A stretch of DNA of 64,000 nt. Source: Desulforapulum autotrophicum HRM2. Its GTDB lineage: Bacteria; Desulfobacterota; Desulfobacteria; Desulfobacterales; Desulfobacteraceae. Both the position numbers and the translations under genes were made by a program. Below the pieces are notes generated by a model. It did no database searches. It saw nothing but the letters and a program-made list of their open reading frames with translations, and was not told where the DNA came from. How positions within the stretch are numbered: position 1 is the stretch's first letter; each line of letters starts with the position of its first letter. This document shows positions 18,001 to 26,383 of the stretch, in pieces. The stretch lies in assembly GCF_000020365.1 (NCBI RefSeq), contig NC_012108.1:2666001-2730000 (forward strand), given 5' to 3'.

Positions 18001-20688
18001 TGCCACCTCCCGGTCCCGGGTGATGGCCGTTACAAGGGCTCGTCTGGGCAGATTCTTGTCTGTTTTTGTCCAATATGCCGGGTGTTTCGGGATATGGATG
18101 GGGCTGTTCCGGTCAAACGGTTTGATCGGAGTGTTAAAACCGGGAACCGGTGGAATGATATGGTGAAACAGGGCAAGACTTGCCTTGATGGCCGACAGTA
18201 ATCCTGCAGCGGCCCCGGTGTCTCCACTGGTCGCCCGGGTACTGCCAACGGCGCAGTCAAACTGAAGGTGTTCAAGGGCTTCTAATTCCATGGTATCATT
18301 CCATGGGTCTGCACTCCCATGGGCCTCGTAGAGACCCACGGACGAAGCAGCCACGTTTCCATGGGTAAGGCAGCGCTCAAGGGAGCGTCTATAGGCGTCA
18401 ACCATTGTTCTGCCTGAATTGCTGACACCATCCCGGACCAACGGTTCTTCTGAAAATTGATTGGAACCATCAGCCGTTTCCTGTTCTGAACTTCCCGGAC
18501 CGGCATTGGCTGTTCCCCGGATTATCGAATAAATTCGGTCTTTGTCCTTTATGGCCTGGTCAAGGGGTTTTAAAATAAGGGCGCAGGCACCTTCAGACGG
18601 CAGGGTTCCCCTGGCTTTTCTGTCAAAGGGCAGGGTCTCATCCTGCCCGGAAAAGGGGGTCAGTCCATGGGTCAAAAGGGTCTGTCGAAGGTCGCCTGCC
18701 ATATCCACGGCCCCGCACAGGAAAAGATCGGTTTCACCCGATTGAAGACAGTTAACCCCGATCTCAATGGCCTTTAAACCCGATGCCGACTGGGCCGAAA
18801 CGGTAAAGCAGGGGCCGCCGAGCTTGAACTCCCTTGCAATCCGGCTTGCAACGATTCCCCCCAGGGCGCCCAGGGTCCGGTTGGCCGTCAAAGGAGGAGA
18901 GAAAAGGTCTCGTATTTCATGGGCCTTGTTGTCGACGGACCAGCGAAGGTGGAAATCAGCTGCACCAAAGTCAAATTCAATGCCGATTGCCGCTCCAAAT
19001 CTGTCCCTTGGACCTTGCTCCTTTCCCGGTCGCAGGGAAAGACCTGCATCTTTCATGGCATCCCTTGCCGCCTTGAGCATGATCAAATGCTGGGGTAGAA
19101 GGTCTGGGATCTGGTTTGGTGGAAGGTGAAATTCCCCTGGAAAGGTTGTGACCTGATTGATCCAGAACCCTTTGATCTCTGGAATATTATTTGTGTCTGA
19201 GGGCATCACCCGCCATCTTTGTCCAGCCGGTTCAGGTAATCGGGTCCTGCCGTTAAAGACTTGTTCTTTAAATTTTTCAAGGGTGTCGGCCGTTGCAGTC
19301 AGGGTTGCCATGCCCACAACGGCAATGGGTTCCGGCGCTGTTTCCTTAACATTCCTGGGCTGAAAAAATTGTCTGGATGCATTGGGTTGGTATCCTTCGA
19401 CAAGCACATGGGCGTTGATTCCGCCAAAACCAAACCCAGAAATACCGGCCCTGGGAACCTTTGCCTTCCAGGGCTCAGGTCGTGTCTGCACCCTGAAGCC
19501 CGTTTCGTACAGGGGACTATGGGCAGTGGGTTCCTTAAAATGGAGGGAAGGGGGAAGCTGTTGCCTGTCCATGGCAACCAGGGTTTTGATCAACCCCGCA
19601 GCCCCTGCTGCCGTTAGAAGATGGCCGGTCATGGATTTTATGGATCCAATGGCACAGGGGATATTGGCGCAACCAGCATTGTTCCACAGGGTCTTCATGG
19701 AATTGAGTTCGATATTGTCCCCCACAGGGGTGGCAGAGCCGTGGCACTCAAGGTGCTGGATATCCCCAGGTAACCACCCGGCATTTTTAAATGCCGTTGC
19801 CATGGCCCGGATCTGGCCGTCCGAAGCCGGTGCCACAAGGTTGCCTTCGATGTCGTTGGACCACCCGGCCCCCTGTATCACCCCCCATATCCTGTCGCCT
19901 GCTGCAACGGCGTCCTCAAGGCGCTTGAGTACAATAATACCTGCGCCTTCACCCACAACAAGTCCGTCTGCACTTTTATCAAAGGGAGCGCACCGCCCGG
20001 TTGGTGAAAGGGCCTTGAGCTGGGTGAAACCCACCTGGGTGTAGAGTGAATCGGGTCGTGACACCCCACCTGCGATCATCATGTCTGCCCTGCCAAGGGT
20101 GAGCTCCCGGCAGGCAAGCTTGACCGCGTAAAGGGACGAGGCGCAGGCCGCATCCAGGGTAAAGCTTCCTCCAAAAAGTCCCAGAGCCCGGGACAATATC
20201 GTGGCAGGCACAGAGACAACGCCTGCGGAAAAGATGTCGGCCCGGGAGATCGTCCTGGTGTCACCCATGATGATTCTTCGGGAAATATCAGATGCAGCCT
20301 GGGTTGGAAGACTGATTGCAGCGAGGATAACCCCGGTTTTTTCCCTTATCTTCTGGGAGTGCGAGGTGGATTCAAGGGCCAGTCTTCCTGTGTGGAGCAC
20401 CATCTGGTGCACGGGATCAAGGGCAGCTACAAGGTCCCGGTCGATCAAAAAGCCATCTGGGTCAAAGGAGAAGCCCTCCACAAGACCGGCCCTTCTCGAG
20501 CAGGCAGCATCAGGCTTGTACACGGTTGAAACAACCCGGTCGGGCGGGATAACCCATCGATGGTCTGGAACATCCACGATCGCCTCGTGGCAGGCCATGA
20601 TGTTATCGGCAAATTGGTCAATGGTATGGGCACCGGGAAAGATACCGGAGATTCCCGTTACGGCGATGTTATCGGCAGCGTTTTTCAT
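15094..20688 (-). CDS. Pfa-like multidomain lipid/polyketide synthase (KS-KS-AT-DH)
   Basis: Large iterative fatty acid or polyketide synthase subunit of 1864 residues, resembling PfaC/PfaB proteins of polyunsaturated fatty acid and 'secondary lipid' synthases. Domains: KS1 (about 5-430, Cys182 in DAACASS, His in ECHGSATPVGD, His in SMTGH); KS2 (about 455-905), degenerate, with Ser634 at the catalytic Cys position and the last His changed to Asp in TSGDTG, so chain-length-factor-like; AT (about 1030-1370, Ser1090 in GHSLGE); double-hotdog dehydratase (about 1480-1864, with FIDDMVMPG at 1751-1759). No ACP, KR or ER domain is present, so partner proteins must lie elsewhere. First gene of a four-gene operon with OleA-like, OleB-like and EfpL genes. 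The product is unknown. Confidence 0.88.
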   Translation of the reverse strand: MKNAADNIAVTGISGIFPGAHTIDQFADNIMACHEAIVDVPDHRWVIPPDRVVSTVYKPDAACSRRAGLVEGFSFDPDGFLIDRDLVAALDPVHQMVLHTGRLALESTSHSQKIREKTGVILAAISLPTQAASDISRRIIMGDTRTISRADIFSAGVVSVPATILSRALGLFGGSFTLDAACASSLYAVKLACRELTLGRADMMIAGGVSRPDSLYTQVGFTQLKALSPTGRCAPFDKSADGLVVGEGAGIIVLKRLEDAVAAGDRIWGVIQGAGWSNDIEGNLVAPASDGQIRAMATAFKNAGWLPGDIQHLECHGSATPVGDNIELNSMKTLWNNAGCANIPCAIGSIKSMTGHLLTAAGAAGLIKTLVAMDRQQLPPSLHFKEPTAHSPLYETGFRVQTRPEPWKAKVPRAGISGFGFGGINAHVLVEGYQPNASRQFFQPRNVKETAPEPIAVVGMATLTATADTLEKFKEQVFNGRTRLPEPAGQRWRVMPSDTNNIPEIKGFWINQVTTFPGEFHLPPNQIPDLLPQHLIMLKAARDAMKDAGLSLRPGKEQGPRDRFGAAIGIEFDFGAADFHLRWSVDNKAHEIRDLFSPPLTANRTLGALGGIVASRIAREFKLGGPCFTVSAQSASGLKAIEIGVNCLQSGETDLFLCGAVDMAGDLRQTLLTHGLTPFSGQDETLPFDRKARGTLPSEGACALILKPLDQAIKDKDRIYSIIRGTANAGPGSSEQETADGSNQFSEEPLVRDGVSNSGRTMVDAYRRSLERCLTHGNVAASSVGLYEAHGSADPWNDTMELEALEHLQFDCAVGSTRATSGDTGAAAGLLSAIKASLALFHHIIPPVPGFNTPIKPFDRNSPIHIPKHPAYWTKTDKNLPRRALVTAITRDREVAHLLLEGVDCPQQRLNPLGEPETTLFIVRAGSTAGLRTRLLELEDLVVRLMLEAPCPSCHAIGAAWFRQTRPSTGPVLSILANNTNTLRHLIQTAIQAVQDNQACQIDGSEGIVYTLNPMGQKGRMAFLYPGSGNHFPAMGRQIGVLFPEILDQMEQRTTTPACNLIYSQVLFGDLMTRVSRTFGLTPQAGIGHSLGETASLFSLGVWNDPDQMLTRMEQSDLFTEKLAGKFLAVKQSWGLGDDETPDWTVAAVNRSAREIETQLCNHERVYLLIRNTPDETVIGGSRDSVNAVIKALGCGAMFLEGVIAVHCPIAKACAEAYRELHKFTCTPVPGIDFYSCSRGTRYLPTTETAAQSIVDQTIRGFDYVRLINQAWEDGIRVFVEMGPGNSCTRAVGRILEDRPHLVLSLSSTSAGDNDLCVLLKGLATLAAHNIELDLARLFIQPETTAPKPPVQTLSIPTARSMVECDTMAAVWDKPQQQTQIEASQSIEKQKTPGMEHPALFDSPRLTARAHELFLTLTQTNMQAYEIQFAALAGAAADTMDGDVTFVKGPSPTPGTGIASPRLPEPIFDRDSCLEFARGRAGNVLGKAFEIIDTYPVRVRLPEEPLMLVDRIMSIDGEMLSMGPGRIVTQHDVVDKAWYLDGGKTPVSITIEAGQADLFLCSWLGIDHQVQGKRRYRLLDAKVTFHRDLPCPGETIEYHIEIDRFLKQGEIHLFFFHYRGYVNNDLLISMREGCAGFFTPEEVENSGGIILTARDRETHQPPSPWIPPVQMVNEHYDDSQINALRNGDLNKCFGPVFKGIVLGKNMRLPGQRMHLLDRVTAVEPRGGRFGLGRITAEADIQPDDWFLTCHFIDDMVMPGTLMYECCAHTLRIFTQRMGWISTNDDVHYDVVPGIESDLKCRGPVTVHTKKARYEIEVKEMGYNPEPYVIADAHMFSDNHRIVLYKNMGLKIAGLTRLEIERTWS

Positions 20689-20714
20689 AACTGGGTCATA
20701 TAATTGAGAAAGGG

Positions 20715-20742
20715 ATTAAATACAAGGGAAACTCAATTTCAA
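20715..20742 (-). promoter_or_regulatory. Candidate promoter of the lipid-synthase operon
   Basis: On the minus strand TTGAAA (20742-20737), 16-base spacer, TTTAAT (20720-20715), giving a start at about 20708, 20 bases before the megasynthase ATG. No strong Shine-Dalgarno sequence is visible. Confidence 0.4.
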
Positions 20743-20947
20743 ACCAGTTGCCCATGGAAAGGGGGGAAAAGCCTGGAAGGCATAAACGATAAAAAAACAG
20801 ATTGTTATACTCTCCTTTAAATGCAGTGCCAGGTATGTAAAATTTATGTAAAAGCCCAAAGGGGTTTCCATTTGTTGTTTTTTAATCATTTCCTTGGTTT
20901 GGGATCCCATCGTGGTAAAGGCCATCCCACCTTGGAGGTTCAGGCGT

Positions 20948-21895
20948 TCATGGTCGAGCTTGAGCGGTGCTGATCCGCTTGAGACCCTTGAATTCATAAT
21001 TAGCGGTAAAGATGCCCGAGGCAATGAGCAAGACACTGTAAAAATGGATAATGGTGACATTTTCTTTTAAAAAGAAGTGGGCCAAAAAACCGCTAAAAAG
21101 GGGTAAGGTATAGTATACCATTCCCGCTTTTGAAGGACCCACCGCCACGACTGCCTTGTTCCATAAAACAAAAGCAAAAAAGGAGGCAAAGATGCCCACA
21201 TATAAAATGGATACAACGGCCTTTGTATCAAATGGGATGGAAGGTGTGATGGTATATTCCCAGACAAAAAAGGGAAATAGAAAGATGAGTCCCAGAATAA
21301 AGGTGGCTGCCTGGAAGGCCCAGATGCTTAACTGCTGGGGTTTGGATCTCAATAAAAGACTGTATACGGCAAAAATGATGGCGGCCAGAAGCATCCAGAG
21401 ATCACCTATGGCAAAAGAGATATTGAGCAGGCTTGAAAGGGCCCCACGGGTGATCAGTAGGACAACCCCTGTTACAACAAGTACGATGCCGATGCCCTTG
21501 TTCAGGGTGAGTCGTTCCCGGAAAAAAATTCTGGAAAAAATGACAATAAAGATGGGAAAAGTGATGGATATCAATGATAAATTGACAGCGGTGGTTGTGT
21601 GACCGGCAAAATAGATCAGGGTGTTGAATATGGTAATTCCCAGCAATGAGGTGACAGATAGATATCCCATATTTTTTTTAAGGATACCCCATTGGGCAAT
21701 AAGTGGTTTTAATGCAAAGGGCAAAAATACAATCACGGCAACCAGCCACCTGCAAAAGGCAAGGGTGATGGGGGGAATCGTTTCGTTAAGGCCCCGAGCA
21801 ACGATGAAATTGCCTGACCAGATGGCCGTTGCAGCAATGGCAAAAAGGTAGCCGGTCAGGATTTGTGAGTTTTCTAATCTATTTTTTATTTTCAT
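20948..21895 (-). CDS. EamA/DMT-family membrane transporter
   Basis: Inner-membrane protein with ten predicted hydrophobic helices arranged as two EamA repeats of about 140 residues (first about 10-150, second about 165-300), characteristic of drug/metabolite transporters such as RhaT and YdcZ relatives. The start of each repeat shows the family's small-residue helix (AIAATAIWSGNF and AIIFAVYSLL). Length (315 aa) is normal. The substrate, often an amino acid, purine or metabolite exported by proton exchange, cannot be deduced. It stands alone on the minus strand between the rhomboid gene and the lipid-synthase operon. Confidence 0.88.
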   Translation of the reverse strand: MKIKNRLENSQILTGYLFAIAATAIWSGNFIVARGLNETIPPITLAFCRWLVAVIVFLPFALKPLIAQWGILKKNMGYLSVTSLLGITIFNTLIYFAGHTTTAVNLSLISITFPIFIVIFSRIFFRERLTLNKGIGIVLVVTGVVLLITRGALSSLLNISFAIGDLWMLLAAIIFAVYSLLLRSKPQQLSIWAFQAATFILGLIFLFPFFVWEYTITPSIPFDTKAVVSILYVGIFASFFAFVLWNKAVVAVGPSKAGMVYYTLPLFSGFLAHFFLKENVTIIHFYSVLLIASGIFTANYEFKGLKRISTAQARP

Positions 21896-21971
21896 ACCTT
21901 GTTATCTATATTGATTTTTCTGAAAAACTTTTGTTTGATTTTTAGGAACCCTGGTTTAGATGTCTAAAACA

Positions 21972-22691
21972 TCAAATGCTCAAATATACGGCAGACACAA
22001 GGGCCCATGTCAGGACCCCCAGGGTCAGGAAGATACAAACACCTGCAGCAATACGATGGCCGGCATTTTCTTGCTTACGTTCGTTGTATCCCAGCAGCCA
22101 TCCCAGGAAAATACCTGCAACCACACCGCCACCGTGGCCCCAGTTGTTGATGCTGGGGATTAAAAGCCCGATGACGGCAAGGCTGACAACCCATCCGGTG
22201 GTCTGCTTGTAAACGGCCTTGCCAAAGTCCCCACCCCGGGATTTTCCGAAATAAAGGGCCGCTCCGATCAATGCGCAGATGGCGGCCGAGGCCCCAATGG
22301 TGACGCCCACCCCTGCAAGGTATGAAAGATAGAAACCCAATGTTCCTCCAATGGCGTAGATGGCAAGCATTCGGCTGATGCCATAGGCATGGATGATGAG
22401 GGGGGCTATCTGGACAAGGGCCGTCATGTTAAAGAGGATGTGCACAAGGCTTCCATGGAGCCAGTTGGCTGAAATAAGGGACCACCACTCATGGTAGTGG
22501 TCAATGGGAATGGTTCCTGTGGCACCCAGAAAGATCAGGGCATTCATGGACGGTGAAAAGGCCGTAAAGGGGTTGAGGGAAATTTGTATCTCCCTGCCGC
22601 TCAGGGCAAGGCTTGCCACAAAAAGGGCCACATTAACATAGATGATGTATTTGACAACAAGGTCCGGTGTGATTCGTTCTTTTTGCATCAT
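21972..22691 (-). CDS. Rhomboid-family intramembrane serine protease
   Basis: Integral membrane protease that cleaves transmembrane helices. It has about six to seven hydrophobic helices in 239 residues. Catalytic Ser135 lies in GASA (the family motif GxSx) and catalytic His186 in NNWGHGGGVVAG; the conserved HGSLVHILFNM segment of helix 2 and the loop with WW are also present. Its ATG overlaps the TGA of the upstream unknown gene (ATGA), so the two are translationally coupled. Substrates unknown. Confidence 0.9.
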   Translation of the reverse strand: MMQKERITPDLVVKYIIYVNVALFVASLALSGREIQISLNPFTAFSPSMNALIFLGATGTIPIDHYHEWWSLISANWLHGSLVHILFNMTALVQIAPLIIHAYGISRMLAIYAIGGTLGFYLSYLAGVGVTIGASAAICALIGAALYFGKSRGGDFGKAVYKQTTGWVVSLAVIGLLIPSINNWGHGGGVVAGIFLGWLLGYNERKQENAGHRIAAGVCIFLTLGVLTWALVSAVYLSI

Positions 22692-23221
22692 TGGACAGTT
22701 TCGATTTCAAGGGAGTCAATATAGGATTTAACCCCGCCGAGGCAGAGGGTGAACATCTTTGTGCCCACAAGAATGGCGATGGGGTCCTGGGGGCAATTGC
22801 AGGCTGTGGCAAAGGCAGGTCCCATAACAACGGTGGGTTCGGACGCTTGATCCGGGTTTGACTGCATGGCCCGGACATAGCCGTCAAGGCGCTCTTTCAG
22901 GATACTGAAATAATCAATGGACTGGCCGGATGTGGTGGCAAGAAGGGTAGAAATTTTGGTTGCCACCTCCCTGATCTGCTCCCAGAAAAGAAGACTCAAC
23001 CGCTCTTTGTCCGGGTGCTGGGGCAGATAAAAGGCGATTGCCCAGCCAACACTCAAAATTCTAAGGATTTGAAGTTCATACTCCACCGTTGCCATGTTAA
23101 GATCGTTTTCTTTGGGGATGGTCTGGACAAGGGCTTTTAAATCATCACGGTCAATGGCGTAGGTTGACAAATTGGTGGCCAACGCTTCTATGGCTATCGT
23201 TTTTTTTTGGGTTTGACCCAT
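22688..23221 (-). CDS. Conserved hypothetical protein coupled to rhomboid gene
   Basis: Unrecognised 177-residue protein. It is predicted mostly helical and soluble, with no signal peptide. There is a single short cysteine cluster (ACNCPQD) around residue 143. It overlaps the rhomboid protease gene by four bases (ATGA), implying a shared function or at least coupled expression. The start ATG at 23221 lies beside the divergent MoaD/ThiS-like gene, 103 bases away. Confidence 0.6.
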   Translation of the reverse strand: MGQTQKKTIAIEALATNLSTYAIDRDDLKALVQTIPKENDLNMATVEYELQILRILSVGWAIAFYLPQHPDKERLSLLFWEQIREVATKISTLLATTSGQSIDYFSILKERLDGYVRAMQSNPDQASEPTVVMGPAFATACNCPQDPIAILVGTKMFTLCLGGVKSYIDSLEIETVQ

Positions 23222-23324
23222 CTTGTTTCACCTAAAGTTTATTGTTGCACAGATTTATATGGTTGTGTCATAGTTATTACTTCTAATATCAAATAACGGC
23301 ACGGTGGGAAAGTGGTAATCTAAA

Positions 23325-23555
23325 ATGATTGAAATTGAAGTCAAACTGTTTGCAACCCTGGTTAAATATCGTCCCAAAGAATCAGATGCATTTAAACTCC
23401 CCGACAAGACAACCATCGCAGGGCTTCTTTCCAAGCTCAATATTCCTGAAGAGGAAACCAAGCTCATTTTTGTCAACGGTAAAAAACAACCCATGACCCA
23501 TGAGGTGCAGCACGGGGACCGGGTAGGCATCTTCCCCCCTGTGGGAGGCGGTTGA
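23325..23555 (+). CDS. MoaD/ThiS-family ubiquitin-like sulfur carrier
   Basis: Seventy-six-residue beta-grasp protein ending in PPVGGG. A C-terminal diglycine is the site that an E1-like enzyme adenylates and thiocarboxylates in MoaD (molybdopterin), ThiS (thiamine) and tungsten-pathway homologues. The start IEIEVKLFATL is typical of MoaD. The stop is followed three bases later by the ATG of a ThiF/MoeB-like E1 enzyme, its natural partner. Whether the pair serves molybdenum/tungsten cofactor, thiamine or another sulfur transfer is open; MoaD resemblance is slightly stronger. Confidence 0.87.
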   Translation: MIEIEVKLFATLVKYRPKESDAFKLPDKTTIAGLLSKLNIPEEETKLIFVNGKKQPMTHEVQHGDRVGIFPPVGGG

Positions 23556-23558
23556 ACC

Positions 23559-24248
23559 ATGGAGCGCTACAGGCGCAATTTCAACACCCTTTCCCAGGAT
23601 GAACAAACTGTTCTGTCCGAGTCCAGGGTGGCTGTCATTGGCCTTGGCGGCCTTGGCGGCGCCGTGGTGGAGGTGCTTGCAAGGATCGGGGTGGGTGCCC
23701 TGGTTCTCATGGACGGTGACTCCTTTGAGACGAGCAACCTCAACCGGCAGATCCTTGCCACTGAAGCCCTGGTCGGTCATTCAAAGGCCAGTGCGGCAAG
23801 CGCTCGGGTGGGTGCTGTAAATGCGACTGTTCAAGTGGCAGCCTGCCATGATTTTTTGGACAGCGAGAATGCAGATGCAACGGTTAAAGGATGTGATCTT
23901 GTGATCGACTGCCTTGACAGCATCGAAGCCAGGTTTCTGCTGGAATCTGCCTGCAAACGGGCAAAAGTTCCTTTGGTATCCGGCGCCATCGCAGGCACCC
24001 TGGGCCAGGTCACCACCATCTTTCCCCAGGACCCGGGGCTGACGCTTGTCTATGGGGATCAAACTTCCCCACGGTCAGACGGCGTTGAACAAGAGATGGG
24101 TACCCTGGCTTATACAGCCATGTTCATTGCGGCAATCGAGGCATCCGAAGCCATCAAGGTGTTGCTCAACCGGGGGGAGTTGCTGAGAAACCGGCTGCTC
24201 ATCATTGATCTCATGGCCCTTTCCTTTGACACGGTTGAACTGACCTGA
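23559..24248 (+). CDS. ThiF/MoeB/HesA-family E1-like adenylyltransferase
   Basis: Predicted ATP-dependent activating enzyme for the adjacent MoaD/ThiS-like carrier. The Rossmann nucleotide-binding motif GLGGLGG is at residues about 27-33, followed by the DGDSFETSNLNRQ segment that binds ATP and magnesium, and the CDLVIDCLDSIEAR segment. Length (229 aa) fits the ThiF/HesA core; the paired CxxC zinc site found in MoeB is not evident, so it belongs to the zinc-free type. A GGGAGG ribosome site lies within the end of the carrier gene. The sirtuin gene begins 18 bases downstream, so the three genes probably form one operon. Confidence 0.88.
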   Translation: MERYRRNFNTLSQDEQTVLSESRVAVIGLGGLGGAVVEVLARIGVGALVLMDGDSFETSNLNRQILATEALVGHSKASAASARVGAVNATVQVAACHDFLDSENADATVKGCDLVIDCLDSIEARFLLESACKRAKVPLVSGAIAGTLGQVTTIFPQDPGLTLVYGDQTSPRSDGVEQEMGTLAYTAMFIAAIEASEAIKVLLNRGELLRNRLLIIDLMALSFDTVELT

Positions 24249-24266
24249 TAAAAGGAGCGTTTTACT

Positions 24267-25001
24267 ATGTATGCAAAGGCAGCAATGATGATAAAATCGG
24301 CACGTCGCTGTGTGGCATTTACCGGAGCCGGTATATCTGTTGAGAGCGGAATTCCACCTTTCAGGGGAGAAAACGGCCTCTGGAACAGATACGATCCGGC
24401 CACTTTTGATATAGAATATTTTTTAAGCCATTCCACCCAATCCTGGGAGGTGATGAGGGATGTTTTTTACAACCTTTTTTCCGGCATCAAACCCAACACG
24501 GCCCACTATTCGCTGGCAGAGCTTGAGCAAAGGGGCCTTGTCAAGGCCATCATCACCCAGAATGTTGACAACCTCCACACGGAAGCGGGAAGCAGTGTGG
24601 TTCATGAGTTTCACGGTTCCCTGAAGCGGCTGGTTTGTCTCAACTGCCACAAATCCGTCAAGGTCGACCAGACGGATCTTGCCGCTCTTCCTCCCCGGTG
24701 CGACCATTGCAGGGGAATAATGAAACCCGATGCGGTTTTCTTTGGAGAATCAATCCCCGAGCCTGCACATTCACGGTCGTTCAAAGAGTGTGAACAGGCG
24801 GACTGCTTCGTTCTCATCGGCACCACAGGCGAAGTGGCCCCGGCCAACCTGATTCCCAGGATGGCCAAAGAACGCGGGGCCGTCATCATCGAGATCAACA
24901 CAACAAGCTCTTTGTATACCCGGTCCATTACCGACGTTTTTTTAAAAAACCGTGCAACCCTTGCCATGGAGAAGCTCATGGAAGAGATTGACAAACTGTA
25001 G
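24267..25001 (+). CDS. cobB: NAD-dependent protein deacylase (sirtuin)
   Basis: Sir2-family enzyme removing acetyl or other acyl groups from lysine with consumption of NAD. It shows GAGISVESGIPPFRG (NAD binding, from about residue 14), the TQNVDNLH motif, catalytic His in HEFHGS, and a zinc site formed by Cys124, Cys127, Cys145 and Cys148. Length (244 aa) is that of a bacterial CobB. In many bacteria the target is acetyl-CoA synthetase, but no such gene is nearby. It is preceded by AAGGAG and follows the ThiF-like gene closely. Confidence 0.92.
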   Translation: MYAKAAMMIKSARRCVAFTGAGISVESGIPPFRGENGLWNRYDPATFDIEYFLSHSTQSWEVMRDVFYNLFSGIKPNTAHYSLAELEQRGLVKAIITQNVDNLHTEAGSSVVHEFHGSLKRLVCLNCHKSVKVDQTDLAALPPRCDHCRGIMKPDAVFFGESIPEPAHSRSFKECEQADCFVLIGTTGEVAPANLIPRMAKERGAVIIEINTTSSLYTRSITDVFLKNRATLAMEKLMEEIDKL

Positions 25002-25171
25002 TAACAACGTTTTAAATGAAATATGTGTAGAAGTACTACCACTGGAGGGGTTTTAAATTTCGTTGTGACCGAGGGCAGAGACGCTGTTCCGGCCATGCCG
25101 TTTAAACGGGTCGTTTCAACCTTCCTTTTTTACTTGAATAGAATTGAAATTTTAGCAACAGGACACTTACA

Positions 25172-26359
25172 ATGGATTATCTGGAAATTGAACAAAGGCT
25201 TGGCGCAAATAACTACAAACCCCTGGACGTTGTTTTAAGCAGGGGGCAGGGCATCTGGGTCTGGGATGTAGATGGTAACCGTTACATGGATTGTCTGTCT
25301 GCATACTCTGCCGTGAATCAGGGCCACTGCCATCCTAAAATCGTCAAGGCCCTGACCGAGCAGGCCGCAAAGCTGTCTTTGACCTCACGGGCCTTTAGAA
25401 ATGACCAGCTTGGACTATTTTACAAGGAGTTGTGTGAACTGACCCACTCCCACAAGGTGCTGCCCATGAACAGCGGGGCCGAAGCCGTTGAAACGGCCAT
25501 TAAAACCGTTCGAAAGTGGGGATATAAAACCAAAAAGGTCGCGGAGAACAAGGCTGAGATCATTGTATGTGATAACAATTTCCACGGCAGAACCATCACC
25601 ATCATAAGCTTTAGTTCGGACAAAGGAGCAAGGGACGGGTTTGGCCCCTTTACCCCTGGGTTTAAGAGTATCCCCTTTGGCGATGCTGGGGCGTTAAAGG
25701 CAGCCATCAACGAAAACACCATAGCCTTTATGGTTGAGCCCATCCAGGGAGAGGCAGGTGTCATTATTCCGCCTGAAGGATATCTCAGGGAGGTCCGGCA
25801 AATCTGTACGGATAACAATGTTGTTCTCATCCTTGATGAGATTCAGACGGGTCTGGGTCGGACGGGCAAACTTCTGGCCGAAGCCCACGAGGGGATAGAG
25901 GCAGATATGACGCTGATCGGCAAGGCGTTGTCCGGGGGACTTTATCCGGTGTCAGCGGTACTGTCCAACACTGAGATCATGGATGTTCTTAATCCGGGCG
26001 AGCACGGGAGTACCTTTGGAGGAAACCCCCTGGCATGTGCCGTTGCAAGGGTGGCTCTCAAGGTTCTGGTCGAAGAGAATATGATTGAGAATTCAGCTGT
26101 AATGGGAGACTATTTTCTAAATGGTTTAAAATCCCTCAAGAACCCTTTTATCCGTGAAATCCGAGGCAGGGGCCTGATGATTGGTCTTGAATTTGAGCCT
26201 GGAAAAATAAAGGCCAGAACCTATTGTGAAGCCCTCAAGGAAAAAGGGTTATTGTGCAAAGAGACCCATGAGAATATCATTCGATTTGCTCCGCCCCTGG
26301 TGATAAATAAAGAGGACATTGACTATGCCCTCGCGATTATTCAGGAAGTTATCGGTTAG
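25172..26359 (+). CDS. rocD: Ornithine aminotransferase (class III PLP aminotransferase)
   Basis: PLP enzyme predicted to convert ornithine and 2-oxoglutarate to glutamate semialdehyde and glutamate. Lys251 in LIGKALSGG is the PLP lysine; the [11 protein letters not shown] motif binds the cofactor ring and [13 protein letters not shown] is the class III C-terminal motif. The N-terminal [15 protein letters not shown] and [15 protein letters not shown] match ornithine aminotransferases better than acetylornithine aminotransferases. Length (395 aa) is normal. The 170 bases upstream hold no other gene. Acetylornithine or 4-aminobutyrate transamination is a less likely alternative. Confidence 0.88.
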   Translation: MDYLEIEQRLGANNYKPLDVVLSRGQGIWVWDVDGNRYMDCLSAYSAVNQGHCHPKIVKALTEQAAKLSLTSRAFRNDQLGLFYKELCELTHSHKVLPMNSGAEAVETAIKTVRKWGYKTKKVAENKAEIIVCDNNFHGRTITIISFSSDKGARDGFGPFTPGFKSIPFGDAGALKAAINENTIAFMVEPIQGEAGVIIPPEGYLREVRQICTDNNVVLILDEIQTGLGRTGKLLAEAHEGIEADMTLIGKALSGGLYPVSAVLSNTEIMDVLNPGEHGSTFGGNPLACAVARVALKVLVEENMIENSAVMGDYFLNGLKSLKNPFIREIRGRGLMIGLEFEPGKIKARTYCEALKEKGLLCKETHENIIRFAPPLVINKEDIDYALAIIQEVIG

Positions 26360-26383
26360 ATTTAAACATACGGGGGTCCAGCC

